Positions 16,661-25,468 of a DNA stretch of 64,000 nucleotides are shown piece by piece. This DNA is from Paracoccus caeni (GTDB lineage Bacteria > Pseudomonadota > Alphaproteobacteria > Rhodobacterales > Rhodobacteraceae): NCBI RefSeq assembly GCF_016629665.1, contig NZ_JAEPRQ010000011.1, forward strand, positions 1 through 64,000, written 5' to 3'. The translations under genes and the position numbers were made by a program. The number at the start of each line of letters is the position of its first letter. Position 1 is the first letter of the stretch. A model generated the notes under the pieces. That model searched no databases and was not told where the DNA came from. It saw only the letters and a list, made by a program, of their open reading frames with translations.

Positions 16661-16823
16661 GCGCAACAGGTTGCGAGCGTTGCAATCGGTATTTGTGCAA
16701 CGAAGAAACGGCGGGGGCGAAACGGGCCAGCAAATGCTGACGAAAGGGCAGCACAGGGCGTGCACCGCAGAGGCACAGGATGTGCACAGGGCGTACACAG
16801 CTTGCGCACGGTCGGTGTTGCGT
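16661..16823 (+). mobile_element. MITE-like ~160-bp repeat, copy R2
   Basis: The ends are GCGCAAC (16661-16667) and GTTGCGT (16817-16823). The internal order is as in the other copies: GTTGCA..TGCAAC hairpin (about 16679-16701), CAGCAAATGCTG (16728-16739), then GTGCAC/GTGCACAGG/GTACACAG words (16757-16800) and CTTGCGCACGG. Its right end runs into the stop codon of the leftward secreted-protein gene, so the insertion may define that gene's 3' end. Confidence 0.8.
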
Positions 16824-17281
16824 CAGCGTGGGCGCTCGGATTCGATGTCGGCGATGAGGCCAAGGGTCATGCCGTTGAATTCTTCCCCGCCCTGATGGTT
16901 GACGACGCACATTTCGCCCGCGATGCGGTCGAGGAAGGCAGTGCTGCGTTCCTCGCTTTCGGGCATGGCGACGCCGCCCCAGTTGAAGAAATAGAGGGCG
17001 CTGTCGCTCCACGGGGTATCGACCGAGATCGAGGACGCGCAGAAGAACGAGACACAGAAGCGTTCATCGACGCGGGTTGCGCCTTCCGGCGTCGTGTAGC
17101 GGTCGCGAATGCCGGGGCCTTCGGTGCTGTTGAACTCGGACCGTTCGGGCAGGCTCCAGTCCATCAGCGTCACCGTTTGCATGAAGTCGAAGGCGGCATC
17201 GGGGCCGCATTCGGCCCAGGCGAAGCCGGGGCAAAGCGACAGTGTGGCGGCGAGCAGGCGGGCGGAAGCAGTGATCGGCAT
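16823..17281 (-). CDS. Secreted protein of unknown function (152 aa)
   Basis: I do not recognise this protein. It starts with a signal peptide (MPITASARLLAATLSLCPGF, cleavage likely after AWA). The mature part has four cysteines (ECGPD, ERFCVSFFCAS, GEMCVVNH), suggesting two disulfides, and a WSDSALYFFNWGG segment. A periplasmic role is likely. The last codon coincides with the edge of repeat R2. It is isolated from its neighbours. Confidence 0.6.
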   Translation of the reverse strand: MPITASARLLAATLSLCPGFAWAECGPDAAFDFMQTVTLMDWSLPERSEFNSTEGPGIRDRYTTPEGATRVDERFCVSFFCASSISVDTPWSDSALYFFNWGGVAMPESEERSTAFLDRIAGEMCVVNHQGGEEFNGMTLGLIADIESERPR

Positions 17282-17360
17282 GGGCGCGGGGTCCGTTGCG
17301 GCTGATGCCTCATAGTGCCCCCGGCAGGCCCATCACCGCAAGCCAGTCACCGCAAGCCGG

Positions 17361-18146
17361 TCAAAGATCGAAGGTCGCCAGAACCGGGGCGTGATCGCTG
17401 GGCTGTTGCCAGCCACGAACGTCGCGCAGGATACGGCTGCCATGCGCCGCGTTCGAGATGTCGGGCGTGGCCCAGATATGGTCCAGTCGGCGGCCCTTGT
17501 CGGCGGCGTTCCAGTCGGGGGAACGATAGCTCCACCACGAATAAAGCAGCCCCTCGGGGATGTCCTGACGGGTCACGTCCACCCATTTTCCGGCATCCTG
17601 CGCGGCCAGCAGATGTTCCACCTCGATCGGGGTGTGGCTGACAATCTTCAGCAATTGTTTGTGCGACCAGACATCATCCTCGCGCGGGGCGATGTTCAGA
17701 TCGCCGACGAGGATCGAGCGTTGCGGATTGTCGGCATGGAAAACGTCGCGCATCTCGGACACGAAATCCAGCTTCTGCCCGAATTTCACGTTCAGTTCGC
17801 GGTCGGGAATATCGCCGCCCGCGGGGACATACATATTGTGGATGGTCACGCCGTTTTCCAGCCGCGCGGCGACGTGGCGCGCATGGCCCAGTTTCGCGTA
17901 ATCGCGGTCGCCTGCATCCTCGATGGGAAGGCGCGACAGGATGGCGACGCCGTTATAGCCCTTTTGCCCGCGTGCCACGATCCAGTTGTAGCCAAGCTCC
18001 TGGAACATGGTCAGCGGGATTTTCTCGACCGGGGATTTGCATTCCTGAAGGCAGAGGATGTCGGGCGCCTCTTCGCGCAGCAGGCGGGCGACAAGACCTT
18101 CGCGCAGGCGGACCGAGTTGATGTTCCAGGTGGCGAGTGTGAACAT
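17361..18146 (-). CDS. xthA: Exodeoxyribonuclease III (Xth)
   Basis: This 261-residue AP endonuclease/3'-5' exonuclease acts in base-excision repair. Motifs of the endonuclease/exonuclease/phosphatase fold are in order: NINSVRLREG (7-16), CLQECK with the catalytic Glu (34-39), YNGVAILSR, GDLNIAPREDDVWSH and the C-terminal SDHAPVLATFDL with the catalytic Asp-His pair. Length matches the family. It stands alone, with 130 bases to the divergent nitroreductase gene. Confidence 0.95.
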   Translation of the reverse strand: MFTLATWNINSVRLREGLVARLLREEAPDILCLQECKSPVEKIPLTMFQELGYNWIVARGQKGYNGVAILSRLPIEDAGDRDYAKLGHARHVAARLENGVTIHNMYVPAGGDIPDRELNVKFGQKLDFVSEMRDVFHADNPQRSILVGDLNIAPREDDVWSHKQLLKIVSHTPIEVEHLLAAQDAGKWVDVTRQDIPEGLLYSWWSYRSPDWNAADKGRRLDHIWATPDISNAAHGSRILRDVRGWQQPSDHAPVLATFDL

Positions 18147-18276
18147 GGGCAGGCTCCTTTGCGGCGGACCCTAAGGGTTGCGCGCTGGCGTGTCGAGGTC
18201 GGCTGCCGGGTTGACCCTGCGGGGCGCATTCGACAGGTTGCACGGGCTGCTGTGATCCGATTTTGAAGGCGGGGCC

Positions 18277-18951
18277 ATGTCCGAGGATCTTGACGGGTTG
18301 ATGCGCAACAGGCGCTCGATCAGGGCGTTTCTGGATCGTCCGGTCGCGCGTGACGTGGTCGAGGATATCTGCCGCCTTGCCCGCACCGCGCCCAGCGGGG
18401 CGAACCTGCAGCCCGGCAGTTTTCACGTTCTGGCGGGTGCCCCACTTGGCGATCTGGTCGCCGCGCTGCACCACGCGATTGATACGGGCGAGCCGCAGGT
18501 CTCTGAATATTCCTATTTCCCCGACCCGATGCCCGCCGATCTGAAGGCGCGGCAGCGGGCGGCGGGCTATGCGCTTTACGCCGCCCTTGGGATCGAGCGG
18601 CGCGATCTTGACGGGCGGCGGCGGCAGTTCCGGCGCAATTATGCCTTCTTCGATGCGCCGGTCGGTGTGGTGGTCACCATTCGTCGGGACATGGGCAAGG
18701 GCTGTTTCATGGATCTGGGGATGAGCCTGATGGGCTTTCTGCTGGCGGCAGAGGCGCGCGGGTTGGGCGCGACCGGGATCGGGGCGCTGGCGAATTACGG
18801 GCCGGTCGTACATCGGCATCTGGGTCTGCCGGACGAGGAGATGGTGGTGTGCGGGATCGCCCTTGGCTGGCCCGATCTGGACGCGCCTGAAAACCGGGTG
18901 CGGACCGAGCGCGAGGATTTGCCGGTCTTTGCCAGCTTTCGCGGGTTCTGA
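18277..18951 (+). CDS. Nitroreductase-family FMN oxidoreductase
   Basis: This is a 224-residue nitroreductase fold protein. The N-terminal RRSIRAFLDRPVARDVVE and RTAPSGANLQPGSFHVL motifs bind the FMN phosphate, and the C-terminal GLGATGIGALANYGPVV and GIALGWPD complete the site. Such enzymes use NAD(P)H to reduce nitroaromatics or quinones, and the native substrate is not evident. It ends five bases from the stop of the convergent thiolase gene. Confidence 0.9.
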   Translation: MSEDLDGLMRNRRSIRAFLDRPVARDVVEDICRLARTAPSGANLQPGSFHVLAGAPLGDLVAALHHAIDTGEPQVSEYSYFPDPMPADLKARQRAAGYALYAALGIERRDLDGRRRQFRRNYAFFDAPVGVVVTIRRDMGKGCFMDLGMSLMGFLLAAEARGLGATGIGALANYGPVVHRHLGLPDEEMVVCGIALGWPDLDAPENRVRTEREDLPVFASFRGF

Positions 18952-18956
18952 ACGGG

Positions 18957-20075
18957 TCAGCCGATCCGTTCCATGACGACGGCGGTGCCCAATCCTCCGG
19001 CGGCGGCGATGGCGGCAAGGCCGGTCTGGCCGGGCGATTCCAGTTCCCGTGCCAGCCGGACCAGGTTGATCGCACCAGACGCGCCAATCGGGTGTCCGCG
19101 CGCCAAGGCTCCGCCGCCCGGATTGATCCTGTCCGCTGGCAAGTCGGTCATGCGGGCGCAGGCGATGGCCTGAGCGGCGAAAGCCTCCATCATCTCAATC
19201 GCGTGCAGGCGGTCAGGCGTCAGGCCGGTCGCGGCCAGCGTTTCGCGGATCGCGGCGACCGGGGCGATGCCCGGCAGGCTTGGATCGTCGCCAAGGGTCA
19301 TGCCTGAAAGGATACGCCAATGGGGCGTGCTAAGCCGTTTCGCGATGCGTTCCGACACCAGCAGGCAGAAGGCGGCGGCATCGGCGGCGACGGCGGTATT
19401 GGCCTTGGTCACCGTGCCCGAAAGCACCGGGGCGCGTGCGGCAAGGCGCTGTGTCAGCGGGCGAGTAAAGGGATCGGCGGCGACGCCGTTAATCACCGTG
19501 ATCTCATCGTGCAGCCGTGTAACGGCGGCTTGGGCGCGCGCGTGGCTGGTAACGGCCCAGTCGTCCTGGTCCTGACGGGAGATGTTCATCTCGCGGGCGA
19601 TCCGATCCGCCGCGTCGGGCATCAGCGGGTCTTGTTCAGGAGACGGGGCGAAGGGTGGCTGGTCATAAGGGATGGCCGGACCACCCTCGGGGTCGGTGCG
19701 CAGGCGCATCGGGCGGCGGGAATAGCTTTCCGCGCCCCCCGCGATGACCACTTCACAGCGGCCTGCGCGGATCAGCGCGTCGGCCAGAAGCACCGCGTCC
19801 ATGCCGCTGCAGCACTGCCTGTCGATTGTCAGCCCGCCGACCAGCTTCGGCAGGCCCGCCTGCAACGCCGCCAGCCGCGCCGGGTTACCGCCTGCGCCAA
19901 GGGCGTTGCCAAGGATAAGCTCGTCCACCTCCCATGCGGCGATGCCGGTCTGGGCAAGAAGCGTCGAGATGACCGGGGCGGCGAGTTGGTGGATCTCCAG
20001 CCTGTCAAAGGCACCATGACGCGGCACAACGGCGCTGCGGAGGGTGCCGACGATGACCGCGCCGCCGCCGGTCAT
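18957..20075 (-). CDS. Thiolase-family protein with altered active-site residues
   Basis: The 372-residue product has the full thiolase length and keeps the nucleophilic Cys (DRQCCSGMDAVL, Cys88) and the catalytic His (ARGHPIGASG, His328). However, the NEAF motif reads MEAF (Asn to Met296) and the C-terminal CxGGG motif reads AAAGGLG, so the second catalytic Cys is Ala357. Normal Claisen condensation or cleavage is therefore doubtful. Its start overlaps the end of the AMP-ligase gene by four bases, and both lie downstream of bioY-bioN-bioM. A role in pimeloyl/biotin-related acyl metabolism is inference from context only. Confidence 0.8.
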   Translation of the reverse strand: MTGGGAVIVGTLRSAVVPRHGAFDRLEIHQLAAPVISTLLAQTGIAAWEVDELILGNALGAGGNPARLAALQAGLPKLVGGLTIDRQCCSGMDAVLLADALIRAGRCEVVIAGGAESYSRRPMRLRTDPEGGPAIPYDQPPFAPSPEQDPLMPDAADRIAREMNISRQDQDDWAVTSHARAQAAVTRLHDEITVINGVAADPFTRPLTQRLAARAPVLSGTVTKANTAVAADAAAFCLLVSERIAKRLSTPHWRILSGMTLGDDPSLPGIAPVAAIRETLAATGLTPDRLHAIEMMEAFAAQAIACARMTDLPADRINPGGGALARGHPIGASGAINLVRLARELESPGQTGLAAIAAAGGLGTAVVMERIG

Positions 20076-21235
20076 CCCTCGGTTCGGACCAGCAAGGCCA
20101 GTGCCGCCAGATCGGGCTTGTCCGAAGCAAGCACCGGCAGGCGCGGCAGAAACATCACCCGGCGCGGGGCGGCGTGATCGCCCAGACGGTCGCGGCAGGC
20201 ACGGCGCAGACGGGCGGCAAGCTCATCATCGGCAGGGCCTTCGACAACGGCGATGACGGCATTGCCGCGGGCCGGGTCCGGCACGGCAATCGCGGCGCAA
20301 AGGCCGGCACCTGCATCGCGCATGGTTGCCTCGACATCCTCAAGGAACAGGTTGCGGTCGGCGACGGTGATCATGCGGTTCTCGCGCCCGCTGAGAAAAA
20401 GGTTGCCGGAACTGTCGAGCCTGCCGATATCGCCGGTGCCAAGATGGGCCTCGTCGCGCGGCAGGTCAGGCAGATCCGGTTCGGCATAGCCGTCGAAAAG
20501 ATAGGGGCTGGCAACGTGAATACGACCACTGTCGTCCAGTTTTACATTGACGCCCGGATAGGGCCGACCGACCGAACCGGCAGGCGTCCGTGAATCGGCA
20601 AGGGTGATGAAGCTGGTCTCGGACGCGCCGTAAAATTCGCGGATTTCGGCATTGGGGCAAAGCGCGGCAATGCCGTCGCGGCAGGCATCGTCCAGCTTGC
20701 CCCCGCCGCAGATGATATGCGCCACATCGGGCAGCCCGCCCGATCCCGCGGCCAGTTGCAGCCGCCAGAGCTGCGAGGGCGTGGCATAGATGACGCTGAC
20801 CCGGGTATCGCCCAGTTGCTGCATCTGCGCCTGCGGATTGTCCCCGGCCAGAACCACCAGACCCGCGCCAAGATGAGCGGCCTCCATCGTCGCGTAAAGC
20901 GACAGCGAATGGCCAAGCTGGCCCAGAATGCCGTAGCGGTCCCAGGACGAGACGCCCAGAAGCACCCGGTTCACCTCGAAACTGGCGATCCACGAGGCGT
21001 GGCGGCGGCGGATCGTCTTGACGCGACCGCCCGAGCCGGAGCTTTGACAATAGATCATCGGCGCAGGAATGTCGTCTGCCGGGCGGATGCCGGACAGACT
21101 GGCGTGAACCGGCAACCGCCGCTCGAGGCAATCGAGAAGCGTGGCAATCGCCGCCGCGTTCTGCCCCCGCTGCCCCGCCGCGATCAGCAGATCGGGACGG
21201 GCGGGGGCGAACCATTCCTGGCCTTTCGCGCTCAA
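20072..21235 (-). CDS. Short AMP-forming acyl-CoA synthetase-like (ANL superfamily) protein
   Basis: This is a protein of about 387 residues, roughly 100-150 shorter than usual fatty acyl-CoA ligases. ANL motifs are present but variant: SSGSGGRVKTIRR (phosphate loop), EFYGASETSF, TGDIGRLD, GRENRMITVADRNLF and SDKPDLAAL (motif with the catalytic Lys). The chosen TTG at 21235 forms a TTGA overlap with the bioY stop; an ATG at 21274 would overlap bioY by 43 bases. It is likely co-transcribed with bioMNY and the altered thiolase. Activation of pimelate or a similar diacid is a plausible inference, not shown. Confidence 0.75.
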   Translation of the reverse strand: MSAKGQEWFAPARPDLLIAAGQRGQNAAAIATLLDCLERRLPVHASLSGIRPADDIPAPMIYCQSSGSGGRVKTIRRRHASWIASFEVNRVLLGVSSWDRYGILGQLGHSLSLYATMEAAHLGAGLVVLAGDNPQAQMQQLGDTRVSVIYATPSQLWRLQLAAGSGGLPDVAHIICGGGKLDDACRDGIAALCPNAEIREFYGASETSFITLADSRTPAGSVGRPYPGVNVKLDDSGRIHVASPYLFDGYAEPDLPDLPRDEAHLGTGDIGRLDSSGNLFLSGRENRMITVADRNLFLEDVEATMRDAGAGLCAAIAVPDPARGNAVIAVVEGPADDELAARLRRACRDRLGDHAAPRRVMFLPRLPVLASDKPDLAALALLVRTEG

Positions 21236-21807
21236 AGCCGTGCGTTGCCGTTGCTGGCGGGCAGGCGCAGCCATTCCAGCGTCTGCGGGCGCACCTTCGC
21301 CAGCGCCTGCACCAGCATCCCGGCGATCCCGGCCTTCAGCAGGTCACCCGGTATGAAGGCCGCGACCAGCGCGAAAGCCTCGATCAGGGTTTTCCCGGCG
21401 ACATAGGCCAGCCCGGTCGCGCCGAGCAGATAAAGCACCAGAATGCCGCCGACCACCGCACCCAGACCCGCCGTCAGACCGGGCGAGCGCAGGCGGACAT
21501 GTTCGACGAAAAGGCCGGTGACGAAGGCGGCGATCGGGTAGCCTACGACAAAGCCCACCGTCGGCGAGGCGAAGACGCCCAGACCGCCGCGACCGCCCGC
21601 CAGAAGCGGCAGGCCAAGCGCGACCAGCAGCACGAACAGCCCGACGGCAGCAAAGCCGCGACGCGAGCCAAGCACCGCCCCCGCCAGCATGACGCCAAGC
21701 GATTGCGCGGTGATCGGCACGCCAAAGGTCAGCGTGATCGGCGGCACCAGCCCAAGCGCCGCGATCATGGCGGCAAAGAGAGCGATCTGAGCGATATTCC
21801 GTTCCAT
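21232..21807 (-). CDS. bioY: BioY, biotin-binding S component of the ECF transporter
   Basis: This 191-residue membrane protein is the substrate-specific subunit of biotin uptake. Family signatures are the N-terminal helix AQIALFAAMIAALGLVPPI, the segment VPITAQSLGVMLAGAVLG, GGRGGLGVFASPTVGFVVGY (GGxGG...PTxGY biotin-site motif) and the C-terminal FIPGDLLKAGIA. The start at 21807 follows ACAGGAG; the frame to 21834 is less likely. It works with BioM (ATPase) and BioN (transmembrane), encoded just upstream on the same strand. Confidence 0.95.
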   Translation of the reverse strand: MERNIAQIALFAAMIAALGLVPPITLTFGVPITAQSLGVMLAGAVLGSRRGFAAVGLFVLLVALGLPLLAGGRGGLGVFASPTVGFVVGYPIAAFVTGLFVEHVRLRSPGLTAGLGAVVGGILVLYLLGATGLAYVAGKTLIEAFALVAAFIPGDLLKAGIAGMLVQALAKVRPQTLEWLRLPASNGNARL

Positions 21808-21820
21808 GAAGATACTCCTG

Positions 21821-22432
21821 TCAGTTCGGTCCAAGCGGGCCGCCGCGCGCGCGCAACGCCTCGCCTACATGATCGGCGTCGTCCAGTGCCTGCAGCATCA
21901 GCGGCAGGATCAATCGCCAGCCCGGTCGCTGCCGGGCACGGGCACGCCATGCCTCGGCCAGCGTGGCCGCGCGGGCGACCAGAACCGGGGTAAAGCGGAT
22001 GACCAGCGGAATCGCGGTCTCCAGCAGATGGGTCGGCAGGCCAAGTCTGCGCAACGGCGTCGTCAGCCAGTGGATCAGGTCGATCAGATCCTCCAGCGGC
22101 GTGGTCATGGTCACCAGATTGGCAAGCGCGACCAGCGTGACCATCCGCAAGGTGATGACCAGACCGGCCATCAGATCGCCGATAATCGCGTGCCAGAGCA
22201 GCAAAATCACCACGATGGGCAGCACCGCCCTGAGACTGCGCAGCCCGGCGCGCAGAAAGACCGGACCCGGCATCGCATAAAGCACCAGTGTCAGCGCCAA
22301 TGCCGCCAGATGCACCGCCGGGTTTGCGGTCAGAAACAGCCCAGTCGAGGCAAGGCAAAGCCCGCCCAGCTTCAGCCCCGCCGACCAGTCATGAGCGCGT
22401 GTCCTAACGGGCGAGGTCAGCGATATCATCAA
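21821..22432 (-). CDS. bioN: BioN, transmembrane T component of the biotin ECF transporter
   Basis: This 203-residue CbiQ-like energy-coupling protein has about five hydrophobic segments. The two ECF-T signature motifs near the C terminus (AATLAEAWRARARQRPG with A-R-A, and ALRARGGPLG with A-R-G) couple to the ATPase. It overlaps bioM by 28 bases, consistent with tight coupling, and lies 13 bases before bioY. An ATG one codon in (22429) is equally possible. Confidence 0.93.
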   Translation of the reverse strand: MMISLTSPVRTRAHDWSAGLKLGGLCLASTGLFLTANPAVHLAALALTLVLYAMPGPVFLRAGLRSLRAVLPIVVILLLWHAIIGDLMAGLVITLRMVTLVALANLVTMTTPLEDLIDLIHWLTTPLRRLGLPTHLLETAIPLVIRFTPVLVARAATLAEAWRARARQRPGWRLILPLMLQALDDADHVGEALRARGGPLGPN

Positions 22433-23138
22433 GCTCTCCCAGCCGGTCCATCTCGGCGGTAAAATCGCGCAGAACCTCAGCCGCTGTGCCCTGCTGGACT
22501 ATCGTGCCACGATCCAGCCAGAAAAGCTGGTCATAATCCGCAAGATCAGCCGGATCATGCGAGATATGCAGCAAGCGTGTATCGGCGCGGTGCAGATGCC
22601 GGGACAGCTGGCGGCGCGTCGGGATGTCCAGCCCGGCATAGGGTTCATCAAGGATCAGAAGGCGCGGCCCCATGGCCAGCACCGACATCATGCAGACCAG
22701 ATGTTTCTGCCCCTGCGACAGCGCGGTGACCGGCGCGTCCTTCCAGTGAAGCTTGTCGAAAGAGGTCAGGATCGCCTCGGTCCGCTGTGACGCCTGCGCC
22801 TTGTCCAACCCCTGCTGACGCAGACCGAACGAGATTTCCTCTGCCACGCGGGGAAAGATGATCTGATGATCGGGGTTCTGGAACAGGATGCCGATGGTCT
22901 TCAACGCGGCACGGCGGTCGCGATAGGGATCGTGCCCCGCCACGCTGATATGCCCCGAACTTGGCGCAATCAGCCCCGCCAGAAGCCGCGCCAGCGTGCT
23001 TTTGCCCGACCCGTTCCGTCCGACGACGCCGATCCGACGAGCCGAGGATTGCAGCGTCAGACCGGACAGGACCGCGCGTCCGCCAGCCTCATAACCAAGG
23101 TCGTCCAGACGGATGGTGAGGTCTCCGGTTTCAGACAT
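22404..23138 (-). CDS. bioM: BioM, ATPase of the biotin ECF transporter
   Basis: This 244-residue ABC ATPase has Walker A GRNGSGKSTLARLL (about 36-49), Q-loop FQNPDHQIIFP typical of ECF ATPases, signature LSQGQKHLVCMM and Walker B LLILDEPYAGLD, followed by the H-loop LLHISHD. It is the first gene of a leftward run bioM-bioN-bioY-ligase-thiolase. The 212-bp gap to divergent otsB must hold the promoter; I found no clear BioR-type palindrome there. Confidence 0.94.
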   Translation of the reverse strand: MSETGDLTIRLDDLGYEAGGRAVLSGLTLQSSARRIGVVGRNGSGKSTLARLLAGLIAPSSGHISVAGHDPYRDRRAALKTIGILFQNPDHQIIFPRVAEEISFGLRQQGLDKAQASQRTEAILTSFDKLHWKDAPVTALSQGQKHLVCMMSVLAMGPRLLILDEPYAGLDIPTRRQLSRHLHRADTRLLHISHDPADLADYDQLFWLDRGTIVQQGTAAEVLRDFTAEMDRLGELDDIADLAR

Positions 23139-23350
23139 CCATCATTCCCGCGAATCCAGTCCGTTTGATTGCCGCTGTCAGCCACGTCTTCAAGCACAGA
23201 AGCCCTGCCAAAAAAACCCTCTGCTTGCCTTCCAATGCCGTTCCGGGTGACGTTTCGGAATGCAATTGCGGCTACAGGCATTGAACCTCTCGTAGTTCCG
23301 GGGGTTGGATGGGTATTGTCCGCCAAAGACGTTAGAAGAAAGAGACCTCC

Positions 23351-24088
23351 GTGATCCCTGCCCAGCTTCCCGCCAATGTCGCCCTGCTTCTGGATTTCGA
23401 CGGCACGCTTGTCGATATCGCCGCGCGCCCCGATCTGGCCGTCGTCGCCCCCGCTTTGACAGAGCGTCTGCACCGCCTCTATCAGCGGACCGATGGCGCG
23501 CTGGCGCTGATTTCGGGCCGCCATGTGTCCAGCCTGCGGCATTTCCTGCCGGATTTCCCGGGCGTGATCGCGGGTAGCCACGGGGCCGAACTGTCGCTGG
23601 ATGCCCAGACGCTTGAAACGTTCCACGGTCTCGACATCGACCCCGCCGCCCTGTCGCAGGAAGCGAAAGAGCTTGCCGCCCCACATCCGTCGATCCTGAT
23701 CGAGGACAAGCCGTTGGGCGTGGCGATGCATTACCGCGCCGATCCTTCGCTGCAATCTTTTGTCGAAGAGGCGATGCAGACGATGCTGGCCCGTCATCCC
23801 GGTATGGCGTTGCAGCCCGCCAAGATGGCGCTGGAACTGCATCCGGCGGGTTTCGGCAAGGATGGTGCCGTCGCGCGGGTGATGTCTCTGCCCGCCTTTG
23901 CCGGACGGGTGCCGGTCTATGCGGGCGACGATCTGATGGATGAACCCGCCATGGCCGAGGTGCAGAAACGCGGCGGTTTCGGCATCAAGATCGGGCCGGG
24001 CGACAGTATCGCGCGCTATCGGATGGATGATCCGGTTGCGCTGGCGGCGTGGCTGGATGCGTGGCTGGCCGCCTCGGTCGCGGGCTGA
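23351..24088 (+). CDS. otsB: OtsB, trehalose-6-phosphate phosphatase
   Basis: This 245-residue HAD-superfamily phosphatase converts trehalose-6-phosphate to trehalose, an osmoprotectant. HAD motif I is LLLDFDGTLVDIA (about 13-25), motif II/cap LISGRHVSSLRHF and HAD motif III/IV VYAGDDLMDEPAM. The upstream ribosome site (AAGAAAGAGACC) is modest. It ends 13 bases before otsA and the two form the OtsAB unit, phosphatase first. Confidence 0.94.
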   Translation: MIPAQLPANVALLLDFDGTLVDIAARPDLAVVAPALTERLHRLYQRTDGALALISGRHVSSLRHFLPDFPGVIAGSHGAELSLDAQTLETFHGLDIDPAALSQEAKELAAPHPSILIEDKPLGVAMHYRADPSLQSFVEEAMQTMLARHPGMALQPAKMALELHPAGFGKDGAVARVMSLPAFAGRVPVYAGDDLMDEPAMAEVQKRGGFGIKIGPGDSIARYRMDDPVALAAWLDAWLAASVAG

Positions 24089-24101
24089 GGGGATCGCAAC
24101 C

Positions 24102-25445
24102 ATGTCCAGGCTCGTCGTCGTCTCGAACCGTCTGCCACTGGGCGACAACCCCTCTGGCGGGCTTGTCGTGGCGCTGCAAGACGCGCTGCGACAGTCGGGC
24201 GGGCTGTGGATCGGCTTTTCGGGCGAGCATGAGGGTATGACCTCGACCCAGCTTGTCTTTCACGAGGGCGCTGCCTTCCAGCGCGCGGCCTTTGACCTCA
24301 GCCCCGAGGATTACGACAGCTATTATCTGGGTTTCTCCAATTCGGTGCTGTGGCCGGCGCTGCATGGCCGGACCGATCTGATGCGGATCGTGCCGGAATA
24401 TCTGGAAGGCTATCGCCGGGTGAATGCCCATATTGCCGATCTGATGATCCCGCATCTGCGCGAGGATGACCGGATCTGGGTGCAGGATTATCAACTCTTC
24501 CCGCTGGCATCCGAACTGCGCAAGCGCAGCGTCACTTGCCGGATCGGGTTCTTCCTGCATATCCCCTTCCCCGGCCCCGCCGAATGTGCGGCGCTGCCCA
24601 ATCCGACCGAACTGCTGGACTGGGTGTCCGAATACGATCTGGTCGGGTTTCAGGCAGAACGCGACCGGCTGAACTTCATGGAAAGCGCCCGTCAGCTTGG
24701 CGATATCGAGCAGGTCGAGGGGGATGTGATCCGCCTATCGGGCCGGACATTGCAGGCACGGGTCTTTCCAATCGGCATCGATACCGCCTCTTTCATGACC
24801 GAGGCGCGCAATGCCCGCGAGGAAGACCGTATGCGCAGCCTGACCGGCGCGCAGATGATGATCGGCGTTGACCGGCTTGATTATTCCAAAGGCATCCCGC
24901 AGCGATTTCGTGCGTTTCAGCTTTTGCTAGAGAACAACCCCGATCTGCTGGAAAAGGTCGCCTTCCTGCAAATCGCGCCGCCCACGCGCAAGGCGGTTTC
25001 GGCCTATCGCGACATCCGCGAAGAGACCGAGCATCTGGCGGGCCGCATCAATGGCGAATTCGCGACGGTAAACTGGACCCCGATCCGCTATATCCACCGC
25101 CCGATCCCCCGGCACGAGCTTGCGGGCCTGTATCGGCAGGCGCGGATCGGGCTGGTGACGCCGCTGGCCGACGGAATGAACCTTGTCGCCAAGGAATATG
25201 TGGCGGCGCAGGACGTGTCAGATCCGGGCGTGCTGATCCTGTCGCGTTTCGCAGGCGCGGCAGAAACCATGCAAGAGGCTCTGATCATCAACCCGCATGA
25301 CCCTTGGGAACTGGCCGAAGCGATGGCGCAGGCGATCCAGATGAGCGCGAATGAACGCCGCCGCCGCCACTCGGCCCTGCTGCGCGACGTGGTCGAGCAT
25401 GACGTGAACTGGTGGTCGTCGGAATATCTGGCGGCGCTTGGCTGA
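24102..25445 (+). CDS. otsA: OtsA, trehalose-6-phosphate synthase
   Basis: This 447-residue GT20 glycosyltransferase joins UDP-glucose and glucose-6-phosphate. The N-terminal VVSNRLPLGDNPSGGL glycine loop, WVQDYQLFPLA, RIGFFLHIPFP, the GVDRLDYSKGIPQRF motif and the C-terminal PLADGMNLVAKEYVAAQ are all diagnostic. The ATG at 24102 follows the otsB stop. Earlier in-frame starts lie inside otsB and are unlikely. The gene converges on a small secreted-protein gene. Confidence 0.96.
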   Translation: MSRLVVVSNRLPLGDNPSGGLVVALQDALRQSGGLWIGFSGEHEGMTSTQLVFHEGAAFQRAAFDLSPEDYDSYYLGFSNSVLWPALHGRTDLMRIVPEYLEGYRRVNAHIADLMIPHLREDDRIWVQDYQLFPLASELRKRSVTCRIGFFLHIPFPGPAECAALPNPTELLDWVSEYDLVGFQAERDRLNFMESARQLGDIEQVEGDVIRLSGRTLQARVFPIGIDTASFMTEARNAREEDRMRSLTGAQMMIGVDRLDYSKGIPQRFRAFQLLLENNPDLLEKVAFLQIAPPTRKAVSAYRDIREETEHLAGRINGEFATVNWTPIRYIHRPIPRHELAGLYRQARIGLVTPLADGMNLVAKEYVAAQDVSDPGVLILSRFAGAAETMQEALIINPHDPWELAEAMAQAIQMSANERRRRHSALLRDVVEHDVNWWSSEYLAALG

Positions 25446-25468
25446 ACGCGGCTGGGCGGCGGGTGAGG

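Noticed and set aside
23139..23350. BioR operator upstream of bioM
   Set aside because: I looked for a TTAT..ATAA-type palindrome in the bioM-otsB spacer and found none.
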